43,454 bases of DNA. Origin: Oscillospiraceae bacterium. GTDB lineage: Bacteria > Bacillota > Clostridia > Oscillospirales > Oscillospiraceae. The stretch is taken from contig JAHAWY010000020.1 of NCBI GenBank assembly GCA_018385135.1, forward strand, positions 1 through 43,454. The letters run 5' to 3'. The position numbers and the translations under genes are program-made. Shown here piece after piece: positions 1 to 8,054 of this stretch (positions are counted from its first letter, which is position 1; each line of letters opens with the position of its first letter). The notes under the pieces are model-generated. The model was not told the origin of the DNA, ran no database searches, and saw nothing but the letters and a program-made list of their open reading frames with translations.

Positions 1-45
1 TGCTCTTAAAAATCTTTCTGACATTTCATAACTCCATATAAAGCT

Positions 46-78
46 AGTCGCGGAGCGGAGAGATCCGCGTCCGCGACT
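46..78 (-). terminator. Hairpin downstream of the foldase gene, possible terminator
   Basis: Inverted repeat with arms 46-59 and 64-78, a GAGA loop and one bulged G at 69. It lies 25 bases past the stop of the minus-strand foldase gene. On that strand the hairpin is followed only by a weak T-rich stretch (AGCTTTATAT), so it may be a weak terminator or just a 3' stabilising structure. Confidence 0.45.
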
Positions 79-103
79 AATGATAAGCTTGCACCTAATT
101 AGA

Positions 104-1609
104 CTATTTTATAAGCGATGCGGTGAAAGTAGTTTTAGCAGTGTAGTTTTCCAGAGCTGCTGTTTTCCATTCATTGTATGCTTCTTCGCGCAAAGCATTT
201 TCTGAGAGAACCTTATCGTAGGTTTCGCCTTCGCCTATAAAGTAAATAACGTGGTAGCCGCAATAGCTGCCTTCGTTAAAGACGATGCCGGTGTCGCCGG
301 GCTTGCGCGTTGTATCGAAGCACCAGTCGTTGAATTCTGCCACCATTGCGCCTTCCTTAAAGTTCTCATAAAGACCGCCGTTGGTATTAGAGCCGGGATC
401 ATCGGAGTACTCGTTGGCAAGAGCGGCAAAGCTTTCCTCTGTTGCCTCGCCTGCCTTCCATTGAGCAAGAAGCTCCTCAGCCTTAGCCTTTGCCTCTGCC
501 TTAGCTTCGTCGGTGTAAACACCTTCATCATCTGCAAGGACATAAGTGAGGATATGACGAGCGGAAACGGTTCTGGAATCATTGCGCTCGCGGGAGATAA
601 AGTAAAGCGCATAGTAGCCGCTGTCGGTTGCAAGGACGGTCATATCGCCCTCCTTGCGAGAAGCGTCAAGCAGCCATTCAGAGTAGGCAGAACTGAGACT
701 GCTGCCCTGGATGGTGACGGCGGAGACCTCCTCCTCGGTCTTAGAGAGAACAGACTCAGTAAACTCCTCCTGACTTGTTATGTCTGCAATAAGTGAGTCT
801 GCCAGCTCCTTAGCGTTAGCCATGGCGGTTTCGCTGTCTATGCCCTCGTCGGCGTTTTCCTCAGCGGAAACAAAATAGCTGATGTAGGTGATGTTGTCGT
901 AGCTATTCTTGTTCTCATCGTAATGTGCGTCAAGCTCGGCATCGGTGTAGCTGTAAGAGTCATAGACGCTGGTTGCATATGCTTGAGCAAGGTAGCTCTT
1001 TGCGATAAGACCTTTGATAAGCTTCTCGTTGCAGCCTTTGCCGTAATTTGCGGCAAGAAAAGCATTGAGACTGCTAAAGCCGGTGCCTTCATAAGAGGCG
1101 TCTAGGGCGGCAAGCTCCTGCTCAAGAGCAGCCTTGTCCTCCTCCGGAAGCTCAAAGCCTGCCTTTTCAGCTTCGTCTGCAAGCATGGTGATTTCGGTCA
1201 TTGAGGTGATTGCGGAATCAAGGAAGAAATCAGCCCATGTCTGATCCTCGCCGAAGCTCTGAGAATCAAGAGATTTCGATGTGTCAAGCCCCATGTACTG
1301 CAAATAGCTGCCGTTTTGACTGACAAAGTTAAAATAGCCGCTTTTATAGAAAAAGCTAAGCTCAGAGGCGTTATAGGAGGTGTCGCCTATCTTCACAGCG
1401 GGGAAAGCGTGATAAAAAAGATTGGAGCTGAAAAGAATTGTAACTATAACAAGCAGAACCACGATTGTTGTAATTACAGTACTGCGGATGGAGCTTTTCT
1501 TTGCAGCTTCAGCCGCCTTCTGGTCGGCGATTTGGCGCTTTTCCACGCCCTGCTCACGCTGCTGCTTACGCAGTTTTTTCTGTTGAGATGCGCTCATGTT
1601 TATAACCAT
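104..1609 (-). CDS. Membrane-anchored PpiC-type peptidylprolyl isomerase (PrsA/SurA-like foldase)
   Basis: Probable extracytoplasmic folding factor that isomerises X-Pro bonds in exported proteins. The 501-aa protein has a basic, Lys/Gln-rich cytoplasmic N-terminus (about 1-42), one membrane segment (about 44-67) and a long extracytoplasmic part. A parvulin (PpiC) rotamase domain sits near residues 345-460, with SARHIL at its start and the glycine-rich YSDDPGSNTNGGLY stretch. There is no lipobox Cys, so it is anchored by the membrane helix rather than as a lipoprotein like classical PrsA. The first ATG (1609) lies almost on the AAAGGA site. The ATG at 1597 (MSASQQ) is about 12 bases from the same site, so either start is possible. 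The gene has its own promoter and stands alone. The family call is secure; the client proteins cannot be inferred. Confidence 0.88.
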   Translation of the reverse strand: MVINMSASQQKKLRKQQREQGVEKRQIADQKAAEAAKKSSIRSTVITTIVVLLVIVTILFSSNLFYHAFPAVKIGDTSYNASELSFFYKSGYFNFVSQNGSYLQYMGLDTSKSLDSQSFGEDQTWADFFLDSAITSMTEITMLADEAEKAGFELPEEDKAALEQELAALDASYEGTGFSSLNAFLAANYGKGCNEKLIKGLIAKSYLAQAYATSVYDSYSYTDAELDAHYDENKNSYDNITYISYFVSAEENADEGIDSETAMANAKELADSLIADITSQEEFTESVLSKTEEEVSAVTIQGSSLSSAYSEWLLDASRKEGDMTVLATDSGYYALYFISRERNDSRTVSARHILTYVLADDEGVYTDEAKAEAKAKAEELLAQWKAGEATEESFAALANEYSDDPGSNTNGGLYENFKEGAMVAEFNDWCFDTTRKPGDTGIVFNEGSYCGYHVIYFIGEGETYDKVLSENALREEAYNEWKTAALENYTAKTTFTASLIK

Positions 1610-1640
1610 TCCTTTACTTCGTTGATATAGAACCTCAGCA

Positions 1641-1669
1641 ATTATAACTCATACAGTAGAATGTTTCAA
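1641..1669 (-). promoter_or_regulatory. Sigma-A-type promoter of the foldase gene
   Basis: Read on the minus strand: TTGAAA (1669-1664), 17-base spacer, perfect TATAAT (1646-1641). It lies about 32 bases before the first start codon. Spacing and -10 are ideal. Confidence 0.75.
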
Positions 1670-1810
1670 GAGGAATATACTTTTATTTAATGTATTGTAT
1701 GGTTTATCGTATAAAGGCAAAAAATTGTAAACCCTGGAAAAACAATGTATTAGTAGAAAGCAAATATATAATTTAGTTTAAATTTAGACATAATTTATTC
1801 ACAAACCGGC

Positions 1811-1838
1811 TTGACATGAATGAAAAAATGTGCATAAC
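1811..1838 (+). promoter_or_regulatory. Possible promoter for the NYN operon in an AT-rich intergenic region
   Basis: Perfect TTGACA (1811-1816), 16-base spacer, CATAAC (1833-1838). A second weaker option is TTGTGC/TAGACT at about 1923-1951. The 1610-2090 gap between two divergent genes is AT-rich and holds these promoters and the minus-strand one. I see no gene, tRNA or convincing riboswitch in it. Confidence 0.35.
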
Positions 1839-2090
1839 CCTGTTGAGTATGTTCAAAAGTATCTTAATGCGCGAATAATATTCCAATAGTTGCCGTAAAG
1901 CGACGGCGAGTGAGCCGCATATTGTGCAAATGGGAAAAATGTGATAGACTTATTCGGCAATCAAAGCCTTGCTGATGAAGAAGCTCGCTTTATTTGCGGT
2001 TTATCTTTAGAATAATCCTCTGCTGCGGCAAATTACGCGCGTTGCATGGGGTAAAATGAGTGGAGAGTATAGCAGAAAAGGACAGTCACA

Positions 2091-2915
2091 ATGAATAACC
2101 ACATAAATGATTTAACTAACCTGCGCTTGGCGGTTTTGATAGACGCGGATAACGCCCCGCGTGACTGCCTGAAAAGCGTTATGGAGGAAATTGCAATCTA
2201 CGGCACACCGACAGTCAAGCGGATTTACGGCGACTGGACTAGCCCTAATATTGGCGGCTGGAAAGCAAGCCTGCTTGAAAACGCCGTTACGCCCATTCAG
2301 CAATACGGATACACAACAGGTAAGAACTCCACCGATTCGGCGATGATAATAGACGCGATGGATTTGCTGTATGCCGGCAAGCTCGACGGCTTCGTGATCG
2401 TCTCAAGCGACAGCGACTTTACACGTCTTGCGATCAGGCTTCGTGAGGCGGGTATGCGCGTTATCGGAATAGGAGAAAAAAAGACACCCAACCCTTTCAT
2501 AGTCGCTTGCGACAAATTCATTTACATCGAGGTCATCCGCGACCGTTACAAAAAGGAGCAGAAGCTTGAACAAAAGCAAGAGCAGGTGAAGGCTGCGGCA
2601 AAGGCGGGTAAAAAACCGCCGGCAAAAACCGCTTCGCCCGATAAGCAGCATAAGCAGGGGGCTAAGAATGTTCCTGAGAGCATTGTGGAGCTTATTGCAG
2701 ATTCCGTTTCCGATATCGCGGACGACGACGGCTTCTGCGATTTGAGCAACCTCGGCAACCTCATCATCAAAAAACAGCCGGACTTTGACCCACGCAACTT
2801 TGGCTTCGGCAAGCTGAGTGCCATGCTAAAGGCGCTGCCGCGCTTCGAGGTGGAGGTACGTCCGACTGCCGACCCAAATGTAAAGCCTATGTATATTCGT
2901 GACAGGGAAGCGTAA
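2091..2915 (+). CDS. NYN-domain (PIN-like) putative RNase with C-terminal OST-HTH/LOTUS domain
   Basis: Probable metal-dependent RNA nuclease or RNA-binding protein of the LabA/DUF88 family. Residues about 12-150 form the NYN (PIN-like) domain with the expected acidic residues: D18 and D20 in LIDADN, D82 in the STDSAM stretch, and D107/D109 in SSDSDF. A Lys/Ala/Gln-rich linker (about 155-190) leads to an OST-HTH/LOTUS-like module (about 195-270), which in this family is thought to bind RNA. Length (274 aa) fits NYN plus one LOTUS domain. The start has AAAAGGA 8 bases upstream. It is followed after 2 bases by the metallophosphoesterase gene, so the two are probably cotranscribed. Domain assignment is firm; the substrate is unknown. 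Confidence 0.88.
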   Translation: MNNHINDLTNLRLAVLIDADNAPRDCLKSVMEEIAIYGTPTVKRIYGDWTSPNIGGWKASLLENAVTPIQQYGYTTGKNSTDSAMIIDAMDLLYAGKLDGFVIVSSDSDFTRLAIRLREAGMRVIGIGEKKTPNPFIVACDKFIYIEVIRDRYKKEQKLEQKQEQVKAAAKAGKKPPAKTASPDKQHKQGAKNVPESIVELIADSVSDIADDDGFCDLSNLGNLIIKKQPDFDPRNFGFGKLSAMLKALPRFEVEVRPTADPNVKPMYIRDREA

Positions 2916-2917
2916 AA

Positions 2918-3793
2918 GTGGAAGAAAACGTAAAGAAACGCAGTAAAAAGTATAGATGGCTAAGCATTGTATTGGTGCTGGCGCTGCTGCTGACGGCGCT
3001 TTTTCTTGATAGCCGTTATCGTCTTGTTACGACGCGCTATGAGCTGAGCTTTGAAAATCTGCCGGAGAGCTTTGACGGCTACCGCATAGTAATGCTTGCA
3101 GACCTGCATTTCGCGCAGTACGGCAAGGACAACAGCCGGCTTTTAGAGCGAATAAAGAGAGAGCAGCCGGACATAATCACGTTAAACGGCGATTTTATTG
3201 AAAAACGCACAAAAATGGAAAAGGGAGAGCAAACGGCGCAGCTTGAGCCGTTTCTTACGGAGCTTGCGCGCATAGCGCCCTGCTATTTTGCCAGCGGCAA
3301 CCACGAATGGGCAAGCGGCGAGCTAAAGGATTTTTCGGCGCTGCTTGAACAGCTTGGCATAAAGTATTTGCATAACGAATTTGTCCTGATCGAGGAGGAC
3401 GGCGAGCATATCGTTCTGGCAGGCGTTGAGGATCCAAACGGACCTGCGGATATGATGCTGCCTGATGAACTGGTTGACATAATTGAGGAGAACTATCCTG
3501 ATAGTTTTTCTGTTCTGCTGGGGCATCGCGCCAATTGGCTTGAGAAGTATCCTGAGCTTGAGGTTGACATAATTTTGTGCGGTCATGCTCATGGCGGCGT
3601 TGTGCGCCTGCCCTTTTTAGGCGGCGTGTTCGGCACGGAGTTTGATTTATTCCCAAAATACGACGCCGGAATTTATAACGAGGGCAACTATTACATGGTG
3701 CTCTCGCGCGGGTTGGGCGGCAGTGTTCCGATGCCGCGCTTTTTGAATAACCCCGAGGTCGTGAGCATCACGCTGCGCTCGCAGCAGCTTTAG
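2918..3793 (+). CDS. Membrane-anchored metallophosphoesterase (YkuE-like)
   Basis: Calcineurin-like phosphohydrolase with an N-terminal membrane anchor (about 14-31). All metal-binding blocks are present: D62-x-H64 (ADLHF), GD 91-92, GNHE 127-130, GH 202-203 and GHAH 222-225. Length (291 aa) is normal for YkuE-like enzymes, which act outside the membrane on phosphoesters, possibly of cell-envelope lipids. The substrate here is unknown. The start is GTG, 2 bases after the stop of the NYN gene, with AGGGAAG overlapping that gene's end, so translation is probably coupled. The pairing of a putative RNA nuclease with a phosphoesterase may be operon convenience rather than a shared pathway. Confidence 0.85.
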   Translation: MEENVKKRSKKYRWLSIVLVLALLLTALFLDSRYRLVTTRYELSFENLPESFDGYRIVMLADLHFAQYGKDNSRLLERIKREQPDIITLNGDFIEKRTKMEKGEQTAQLEPFLTELARIAPCYFASGNHEWASGELKDFSALLEQLGIKYLHNEFVLIEEDGEHIVLAGVEDPNGPADMMLPDELVDIIEENYPDSFSVLLGHRANWLEKYPELEVDIILCGHAHGGVVRLPFLGGVFGTEFDLFPKYDAGIYNEGNYYMVLSRGLGGSVPMPRFLNNPEVVSITLRSQQL

Positions 3794-3877
3794 AAAACAT
3801 AATATATTTGTGTCATAAACACCGTTCCCCCGCATATAAATATAGAGTCTGCAAATTCTTAAAAAGGGGGCTGGAAT

Positions 3878-3940
3878 ATGGGAGAGGACATTGACGATCT
3901 CATTTTCGGTGATGCGGAGACGGTTACAAGTGACAGATGA
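3878..3940 (+). CDS. Candidate 20-codon acidic microprotein
   Basis: ATG to TGA open frame of 20 codons. It begins MGEDIDDLIF and has six Asp/Glu in its first 13 residues. It is preceded by AAAAAGGGGG 8 bases before the ATG and ends just before a strong terminator. It sits 84 bases after the metallophosphoesterase, so it would be the last cistron of that operon. The good ribosome site and the position argue for translation. The tiny length means chance cannot be excluded, and I recognise no family. Confidence 0.35.
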   Translation: MGEDIDDLIFGDAETVTSDR

Positions 3941-3945
3941 AAAAA

Positions 3946-3990
3946 TTCCCCGAAAAGGACGGACAATTCCTTTTCGGGGATGTTATTTTG
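3946..3990. terminator. Bidirectional intrinsic terminator
   Basis: Perfect 13-bp stem, TCCCCGAAAAGGA (3947-3959) with its complement (3968-3980), loop of 8. T-rich sequence follows on the plus strand and a run of six T on the minus strand. It separates the convergent NYN operon and DUF4358 lipoprotein gene. Confidence 0.88.
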
Positions 3991-4683
3991 TTATTGCTGG
4001 CTCATGAGATAATCAAAATTCGCTGCGATGGCGTCAGCCGTAACGGCATTGCTCATTACTAGCATTACAAAACGACCGCTGCTTTTAACAATAACCTTTT
4101 CCGCCTCAACGCAGATCCATTTGGCGGGGTTGGCGTTTGCGGAAATCTGAGCGGCGGTTTCGGCGGCATCAACACCCTCGGGGAGCTTGAGAACAACAAG
4201 TGAATGGGCGATAGAGCCGATGAGCGCGTCGCAGGACATAGCCTCGCTGCCCTCTATGTAATCAATGAAAAGATAGCTGCTGTATAGGTCGCTGGTAACG
4301 ACTGCTGTTGCAACATTGGGCAGCTCAACATCGTATTGGATGGAGGAGATAACGTCGCTTAGGCTAAGCTCCGGCGTGGGAGTCGGTGTCGGAGTAGGAG
4401 TAGGAGTCGGAGTAGGAGTAGGTGAGGGCGTGGGAGTCGGTGCCGGCGTGGGCGAAGGCTGCTCAGTGGGAGCTGAGCTCACTAGAGGGCTTTCCTCCTT
4501 AGGCTCGTCGCTCTCAGCGTTGTCCTCAGGGTCTGAAACAGGCTGCTTTTCGTCTGAATTCGAGCTGTCACTGATTTCGGGCGTTTCCTTAGGGGGAAGG
4601 CTTTCCTTGTTTTTCCGGCAGGCGCTGAAGGAAATAATAAGCGTAAGCGCGATAAGTAGGCATATAATCCGTTTGTTTTTCAT
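3991..4683 (-). CDS. DUF4358-type lipoprotein with Thr-Pro repeat linker
   Basis: Predicted surface lipoprotein of unknown function. It has a short basic start, a hydrophobic signal segment and a lipobox ending in SFSAC (Cys about residue 21). An acidic, Ser/Glu/Pro-rich spacer follows, then a run of about ten Thr-Pro units (encoded by hexamer repeats at about 4375-4455). A C-terminal globular domain of about 120 residues resembles DUF4358. The ATG at 4683 is preferred because CGGAG lies 7 bases upstream; the GTG two codons earlier (4689) would overlap that site. The Thr-Pro stretch probably spans the cell wall. It is a monocistronic gene ending in the shared terminator. Lipoprotein call firm, domain name moderately sure. 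Confidence 0.72.
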   Translation of the reverse strand: MKNKRIICLLIALTLIISFSACRKNKESLPPKETPEISDSSNSDEKQPVSDPEDNAESDEPKEESPLVSSAPTEQPSPTPAPTPTPSPTPTPTPTPTPTPTPTPELSLSDVISSIQYDVELPNVATAVVTSDLYSSYLFIDYIEGSEAMSCDALIGSIAHSLVVLKLPEGVDAAETAAQISANANPAKWICVEAEKVIVKSSGRFVMLVMSNAVTADAIAANFDYLMSQQ

Positions 4684-4798
4684 AAGCACACTCCGTTATA
4701 AAAGTTTAATAGTTAAAGCTTCTGCCTTATGACGTATTATGACAGCGTGAGTTCCAAAAAAGAAGAAAAATATTCAAAAATAAATAAGCTTGTCGAAA

Positions 4799-5542
4799 TT
4801 AAACAGGAAATGCAGGAAAGACTGCTTTGATAAGAGTGAAAATGATGGGGAAAAGTATGGCGGGAAGAAGATTTCCCACCTTTATTTTTTTGCCGAAAAT
4901 CATGTTGATGCCAATGGCGAAGATGAGCACCGAGCCTACGCAGGACATCTGCGTTATCAGCGCATCTGTCATGTAGGGCTTAACAAACTGCGCGAGCAGG
5001 GTGATGCCGCCTTGATAAAGGGCGAGCGGTAGGATGGACATGGCAACGCCAAAGCCCAGCGAAGCGGCAAACAGGAGTGAGCTGATGCCGTCAAGCACGG
5101 ATTTTGCGGCTAAAATGGAGTAGTCACCGTTCAAACCGTCCTCCAGTGAGCCGACAACAGCCATCGCGCCCACGCAAAAGAGCATAGAGGCTGTGACAAA
5201 GCCGTCTACAAAGGTTTTGCCCGCGAGCTTTTTCGGCATCTTTCCTTTTATCCATTCACCGAGATGGTCAAGCCGTGTTTCAATATCGAGCGCCTCTCCG
5301 ACAATCGAGCCGAACACCAGTGATAGCACCATGCCCATAGTGTACTGCGTGCCGAGCGCGGCTTCGCTTATTGTCATAAGCCCCGAAAGCGCGCCGCCGA
5401 GACCTATAAACATAACGGCAAGACCTACGGAGGAGAAAATCGTCTCCTCAAAGCGCTTGGGCAGTCCGCCCTTGATGAGAATACCGATGAGCGAGCCGAC
5501 AAGCACCGTTGCACAGTTAATGATCGTTCCGAGTCCGTGCAT
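4799..5542 (-). CDS. DUF554 family membrane protein (YdfK/YqgA-like)
   Basis: Integral membrane protein of 247 aa with about six to seven hydrophobic segments. The conserved DUF554 opening is present: the GTIINCATVLVGSLIG block followed by RFEETIFSSVGLAVMFIGL. A role in transport is suspected for the family but no substrate is established. AGAGGAG lies 7 bases before the ATG. It is followed on the same strand by the lipoprotein gene after 115 bases and preceded by ttcA after 54 bases, so it may be cotranscribed with ttcA. No anomalies seen. Confidence 0.85.
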   Translation of the reverse strand: MHGLGTIINCATVLVGSLIGILIKGGLPKRFEETIFSSVGLAVMFIGLGGALSGLMTISEAALGTQYTMGMVLSLVFGSIVGEALDIETRLDHLGEWIKGKMPKKLAGKTFVDGFVTASMLFCVGAMAVVGSLEDGLNGDYSILAAKSVLDGISSLLFAASLGFGVAMSILPLALYQGGITLLAQFVKPYMTDALITQMSCVGSVLIFAIGINMIFGKKIKVGNLLPAILFPIIFTLIKAVFPAFPV

Positions 5543-5596
5543 ATGAATACTCCTCTATTTTTATTTAATGGTACTTAGTTCTTTTCAAGCGGCAGC

Positions 5597-6346
5597 TCAA
5601 TTGCCGGAGCCGCGCCGCGAGCTGCCGGCGTCCTCCCAGCCGGGGAGGGGCATCCGTTTGATAGCGCCGAAAATCTTGTTCTTAATGTCGGGATAGCTTG
5701 TTTCCAACGAGGCTATAAGCTCTTTTATTTCCCGGCGCTTGCTTTCCTTGTCCTCCGGACAGGTGTTTTGAACAACGGGCAGCTCCAGTCTTTCGGCGAG
5801 CCGCTCTATGCGCGGCTCGTCCGCATAGATCATGGGGCGTATCTGCGTAACGCCGGAGCGGTCAAGGAAGGTGAGCGGACGAAAGCAGTTTATCCTCCCC
5901 TCAAAAAGGAGCGACATCAAAAAGGTTTCAATAACATCATCCTTGTGATGACCCAGGGCGAGCTTTGAGATGCCCTGTTCACGAATGGTGTCGTTAAGTG
6001 AGCCGCGGCGCATCTTTGAGCATAGCGAGCAGGGATTGCTCTCCTTGCGAACATCAAAGATTATTTCGCGTATATCGGTTTTAACGCGCGTATACGGCAC
6101 ATTGAGCGAGCTGCAAAGCTTCGCAACAGGCTCAAAGTCCATGTTTGGAAAGCCGACCTCAATTGTGATGGCTGAAAGCTCAAAATGCTTGGGATAATAG
6201 CCTTGTAGATGCGCCAGAGAGCGCAGAAGAACAAGGCTGTCCTTGCCGCCGGAGACGCCCACCGCAATGTGGTCGCCCTCGCTTATCATATTGAAATCAT
6301 CCACAGCTTTCCTAACCAAACTGGTGAAATCGTTCAAAAAATCCAA
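5597..6346 (-). CDS. ttcA: TtcA-like tRNA 2-thiocytidine biosynthesis protein
   Basis: ATP-dependent tRNA thiolase of the PP-loop superfamily. In the best-known member TtcA adds sulfur to C32 of some tRNAs, using a 4Fe-4S cluster. Seen: PP-loop GVSGGKDS (30-37), C106-x2-C109 in NPCSLCSKMRRG and a third Cys at 196 (NTCPED). This matches the three-Cys pattern of TtcA. The open frame runs upstream to 6475, but the extra 43 residues are not family-like and overlap the rplM promoter. A TTG at 6346 with AGGAG 8 bases upstream gives a normal 249-aa protein and is chosen. Clostridia carry several TtcA-like paralogues, so the exact nucleotide target is inferred. Confidence 0.82.
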   Translation of the reverse strand: MDFLNDFTSLVRKAVDDFNMISEGDHIAVGVSGGKDSLVLLRSLAHLQGYYPKHFELSAITIEVGFPNMDFEPVAKLCSSLNVPYTRVKTDIREIIFDVRKESNPCSLCSKMRRGSLNDTIREQGISKLALGHHKDDVIETFLMSLLFEGRINCFRPLTFLDRSGVTQIRPMIYADEPRIERLAERLELPVVQNTCPEDKESKRREIKELIASLETSYPDIKNKIFGAIKRMPLPGWEDAGSSRRGSGN

Positions 6347-6380
6347 AATTGCCACTCCTAAAAACGAAAAATGGAATTGA

Positions 6381-6420
6381 GAAAAACGGAGAAAAACGGA
6401 GCAAAACGAAGCAAATGAAA
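6381..6420. repeat. Four degenerate tandem decamers
   Basis: GAAAAACGGA occurs twice in a row (6381-6400), followed by GCAAAACGAA and GCAAATGAAA. It lies between the ttcA start and the rplM promoter. It could be an A-tract-rich upstream element or simple slippage. Confidence 0.5.
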
Positions 6421-6459
6421 GAACGCTCCAAGGTAGATAAATTTTATTGGAAATTGGTG

Positions 6460-6488
6460 TTGACAGCCCGCGCACGCTGTGGTATAAA
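6460..6488 (+). promoter_or_regulatory. Strong sigma-A promoter of rplM-rpsI
   Basis: TTGACA (6460-6465), 17-base spacer, TATAAA (6483-6488). A near-consensus promoter expected for ribosomal protein genes. It leaves a leader of about 175 bases. Confidence 0.88.
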
Positions 6489-6668
6489 AATAGAGCGCCT
6501 TTGGGCTTGCTATGTCTTATTTAGCTATTCTAACGGCGCGGCAGATAATTGTCAAAGCTTTTTGCGGCTTCGCTCTAAAAAGCCGTAAAGGACGGCGGAA
6601 AGTCGCGCCGTCCGAAAAAAGGCGCGAAGCGCTTTGTTTTATACAAATTTACATTGGAGGCAGAAAAA
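6489..6668 (+). promoter_or_regulatory. Structured 5' leader of rplM, likely L13 autoregulatory leader
   Basis: About 175 bases of untranslated leader with several stems. The clearest is GGACGGCG...CGCCGTCC (about 6590-6613) with an 8-base loop; a further possible stem pairs GGCTT with AAGCC near 6567-6584. Firmicutes are known to carry an L13 leader RNA at this position through which the ribosomal protein represses its own operon. I assign it by position and structure only; a covariance-model match would be needed to name it. Confidence 0.5.
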
Positions 6669-7097
6669 ATGTCCACTTACATGGCGAACGCGGCTACTGT
6701 TGAGCGCAAGTGGTATATCCTTGACGCAGCAGGAAAGCCCCTGGGCAAAACGGCTGCTCTCGCGGCAGATATTCTCCGCGGCAAGATTAAGCCCACCTAC
6801 ACTCCCCACGTTGACTGCGGCGATTACGTTATCGTAATCAACGCCGATAAGGCAGTTCTTACCGGCAAAAAGCTCGAGCAGAAGTATTACTACACCCACT
6901 CCGGCTATGTCGGAGGTCTGAAGGCAACCCAGTATAAGCGCCTCATGGCTGAGAAGCCTGAGCTTGCTATGCGTCTTGCTGTCAAGGGTATGCTTCAGAA
7001 GAATAAGCTCGCGGCAGACCAGCTCACCAGACTGAGAGTTTTCCGCGGCGAGGAACACACCCACCAGGCACAAAAGCCCGAAGTCTGGGATCGCTAA
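6669..7097 (+). CDS. rplM: 50S ribosomal protein L13
   Basis: Large-subunit ribosomal protein L13, 142 aa, the normal length. Recognised from the L13 motifs [28 protein letters not shown] and [17 protein letters not shown] lies 8 bases before the ATG at 6669; an upstream TTG in frame (6654) is part of the ribosome-site region and is not the start. First gene of the rplM-rpsI operon, with rpsI 15 bases downstream. Highly biased codon use, as expected for strong expression. Confidence 0.97.
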   Translation: MSTYMANAATVERKWYILDAAGKPLGKTAALAADILRGKIKPTYTPHVDCGDYVIVINADKAVLTGKKLEQKYYYTHSGYVGGLKATQYKRLMAEKPELAMRLAVKGMLQKNKLAADQLTRLRVFRGEEHTHQAQKPEVWDR

Positions 7098-7112
7098 AGG
7101 AGGAGAATGAGT

Positions 7113-7517
7113 ATGTATCAGAGCAAGAAGCCTTATATGTACGGCACCGGTCGTAGAAAGTCCTCCGTCGCAAGAGTTCATCTGTTCCCCGGCGGCACAG
7201 GCAAGATCACTATCAACGGTCGTGACATCGACGATTACTTTGGTCTTGAGACCCTCAAGCTTATCGTTCGTCAGCCCCTCGCAACCACCAATACCACCGA
7301 TAAGGTTGACATCGAAGCAACTGTTACCGGCGGCGGTGTTACCGGTCAGGCAGGCGCAATCCGTCATGGTATCTCCAGAGCCCTCCTTCAGGTAGACGAG
7401 AGCTATCGTCCCGCACTGAAGGCTGCCGGCTTCCTCACCCGTGACCCGCGCATGAAAGAGCGTAAGAAATACGGTCTCAAAGGCGCCCGCCGCGCACCCC
7501 AGTTCTCCAAGAGATAA
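7113..7517 (+). CDS. rpsI: 30S ribosomal protein S9
   Basis: Small-subunit ribosomal protein S9, whose C-terminal tail reaches the P-site tRNA. Seen: [13 protein letters not shown] near the N-terminus, [19 protein letters not shown] in the middle and the basic tail [14 protein letters not shown]. The chosen ATG (7113) is 9 bases from AGGAGG; an ATG two codons earlier (7107) is only 3 bases from it. Length 134 aa (or 136) is normal. Cotranscribed with rplM and closed by a terminator 15 bases after the stop. Confidence 0.97.
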   Translation: MYQSKKPYMYGTGRRKSSVARVHLFPGGTGKITINGRDIDDYFGLETLKLIVRQPLATTNTTDKVDIEATVTGGGVTGQAGAIRHGISRALLQVDESYRPALKAAGFLTRDPRMKERKKYGLKGARRAPQFSKR

Positions 7518-7531
7518 TCAGCAGAATATTC

Positions 7532-7570
7532 AAAACCCTTGCAAGCTCCGGCTTGCAGGGGTTTTGCTTT
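7532..7570 (+). terminator. Terminator of rplM-rpsI
   Basis: Stem AAAACCCTTGCAAGC (7532-7546) with GCTTGCAGGGGTTTT (7551-7565), loop TCCG, then GCTTT. The stem has one G-T wobble. Confidence 0.85.
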
Positions 7571-7708
7571 ACCCATTCCTAGCACTTTATGCTTGTTTGG
7601 TTTGCTTTTCTAAGCTCAGATGCTGTGAAACGATACGAAAAGCATTACAACTCAAGAATGGCGTGATAGGTTAGGACGCGGCGCAAAGCCACAAGTGCCG
7701 CATATTAA

Positions 7709-7742
7709 AAGCAGCCCCCGGCTTAAAGTCGGGGACTGCTTG
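7709..7742 (-). terminator. Terminator of the small minus-strand gene at 7835-8002
   Basis: Imperfect stem AAGCAGCCCCCGGC / GTCGGGGACTGCTT with a TTAAA loop. On the minus strand it is followed by TTTTAATA. It lies about 95 bases past the stop of the 55-aa gene. The 7571-7708 stretch shows nothing else that I can name. Confidence 0.6.
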
Positions 7743-7834
7743 GTTTCATTGAATATTATGCGCAAAAGACCATGACCGGCAACGGAAACGTAGGTAAAGC
7801 CGACGGCAGGATCTTTGTTAATTTCAGCTTGCGC

Positions 7835-8002
7835 TTAATTATCGGATTGCTCTATGGCGCGCAGAGCAAGGATGGTTGCGAGCGTGTCTCCAAGCTGCGT
7901 AAAAACTGCGGAAAGCAATCCCAGCTCCAGATCATTTGGAGTTTGAGCGGCGATGGTATTCGCCATAGCGCTTATTAAAACAGGAAGGGAATTTTCCTCC
8001 AT
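7835..8002 (-). CDS. Small conserved-looking clostridial protein (55 aa)
   Basis: Short mostly helical protein. Its core, LELGLLSAVFTQLGDTLA, resembles a family of small clostridial proteins of unknown function (possibly DUF6774; named from memory, not from a search). The ATG at 8002 has GAGGTGG 6 bases upstream. An in-frame TTG 5 codons earlier would remove that spacing. It lies 52 bases downstream of the HTH regulator gene on the same strand and has its own downstream terminator, so it is likely the second cistron of that unit. No transmembrane segment or signal peptide. Confidence 0.6.
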   Translation of the reverse strand: MEENSLPVLISAMANTIAAQTPNDLELGLLSAVFTQLGDTLATILALRAIEQSDN

Positions 8003-8054
8003 ACCGCACCACCTCAAGCTAGTGTATGAGGCGCGGGAGGGAAACTTGCCGCTG

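Noticed and set aside
4375..4455. Possible CRISPR or minisatellite array
   Set aside because: Units are 6 bases, in frame within a lipoprotein gene, without spacers.
4316..4732. Plus-strand Val-Gly repeat frame
   Set aside because: Opposite strand of the Thr-Pro coding repeat of the lipoprotein gene.
6347..6475. N-terminal extension of TtcA
   Set aside because: Would overlap the rplM promoter, has no ribosome site and no family similarity; the TTG at 6346 fits better.
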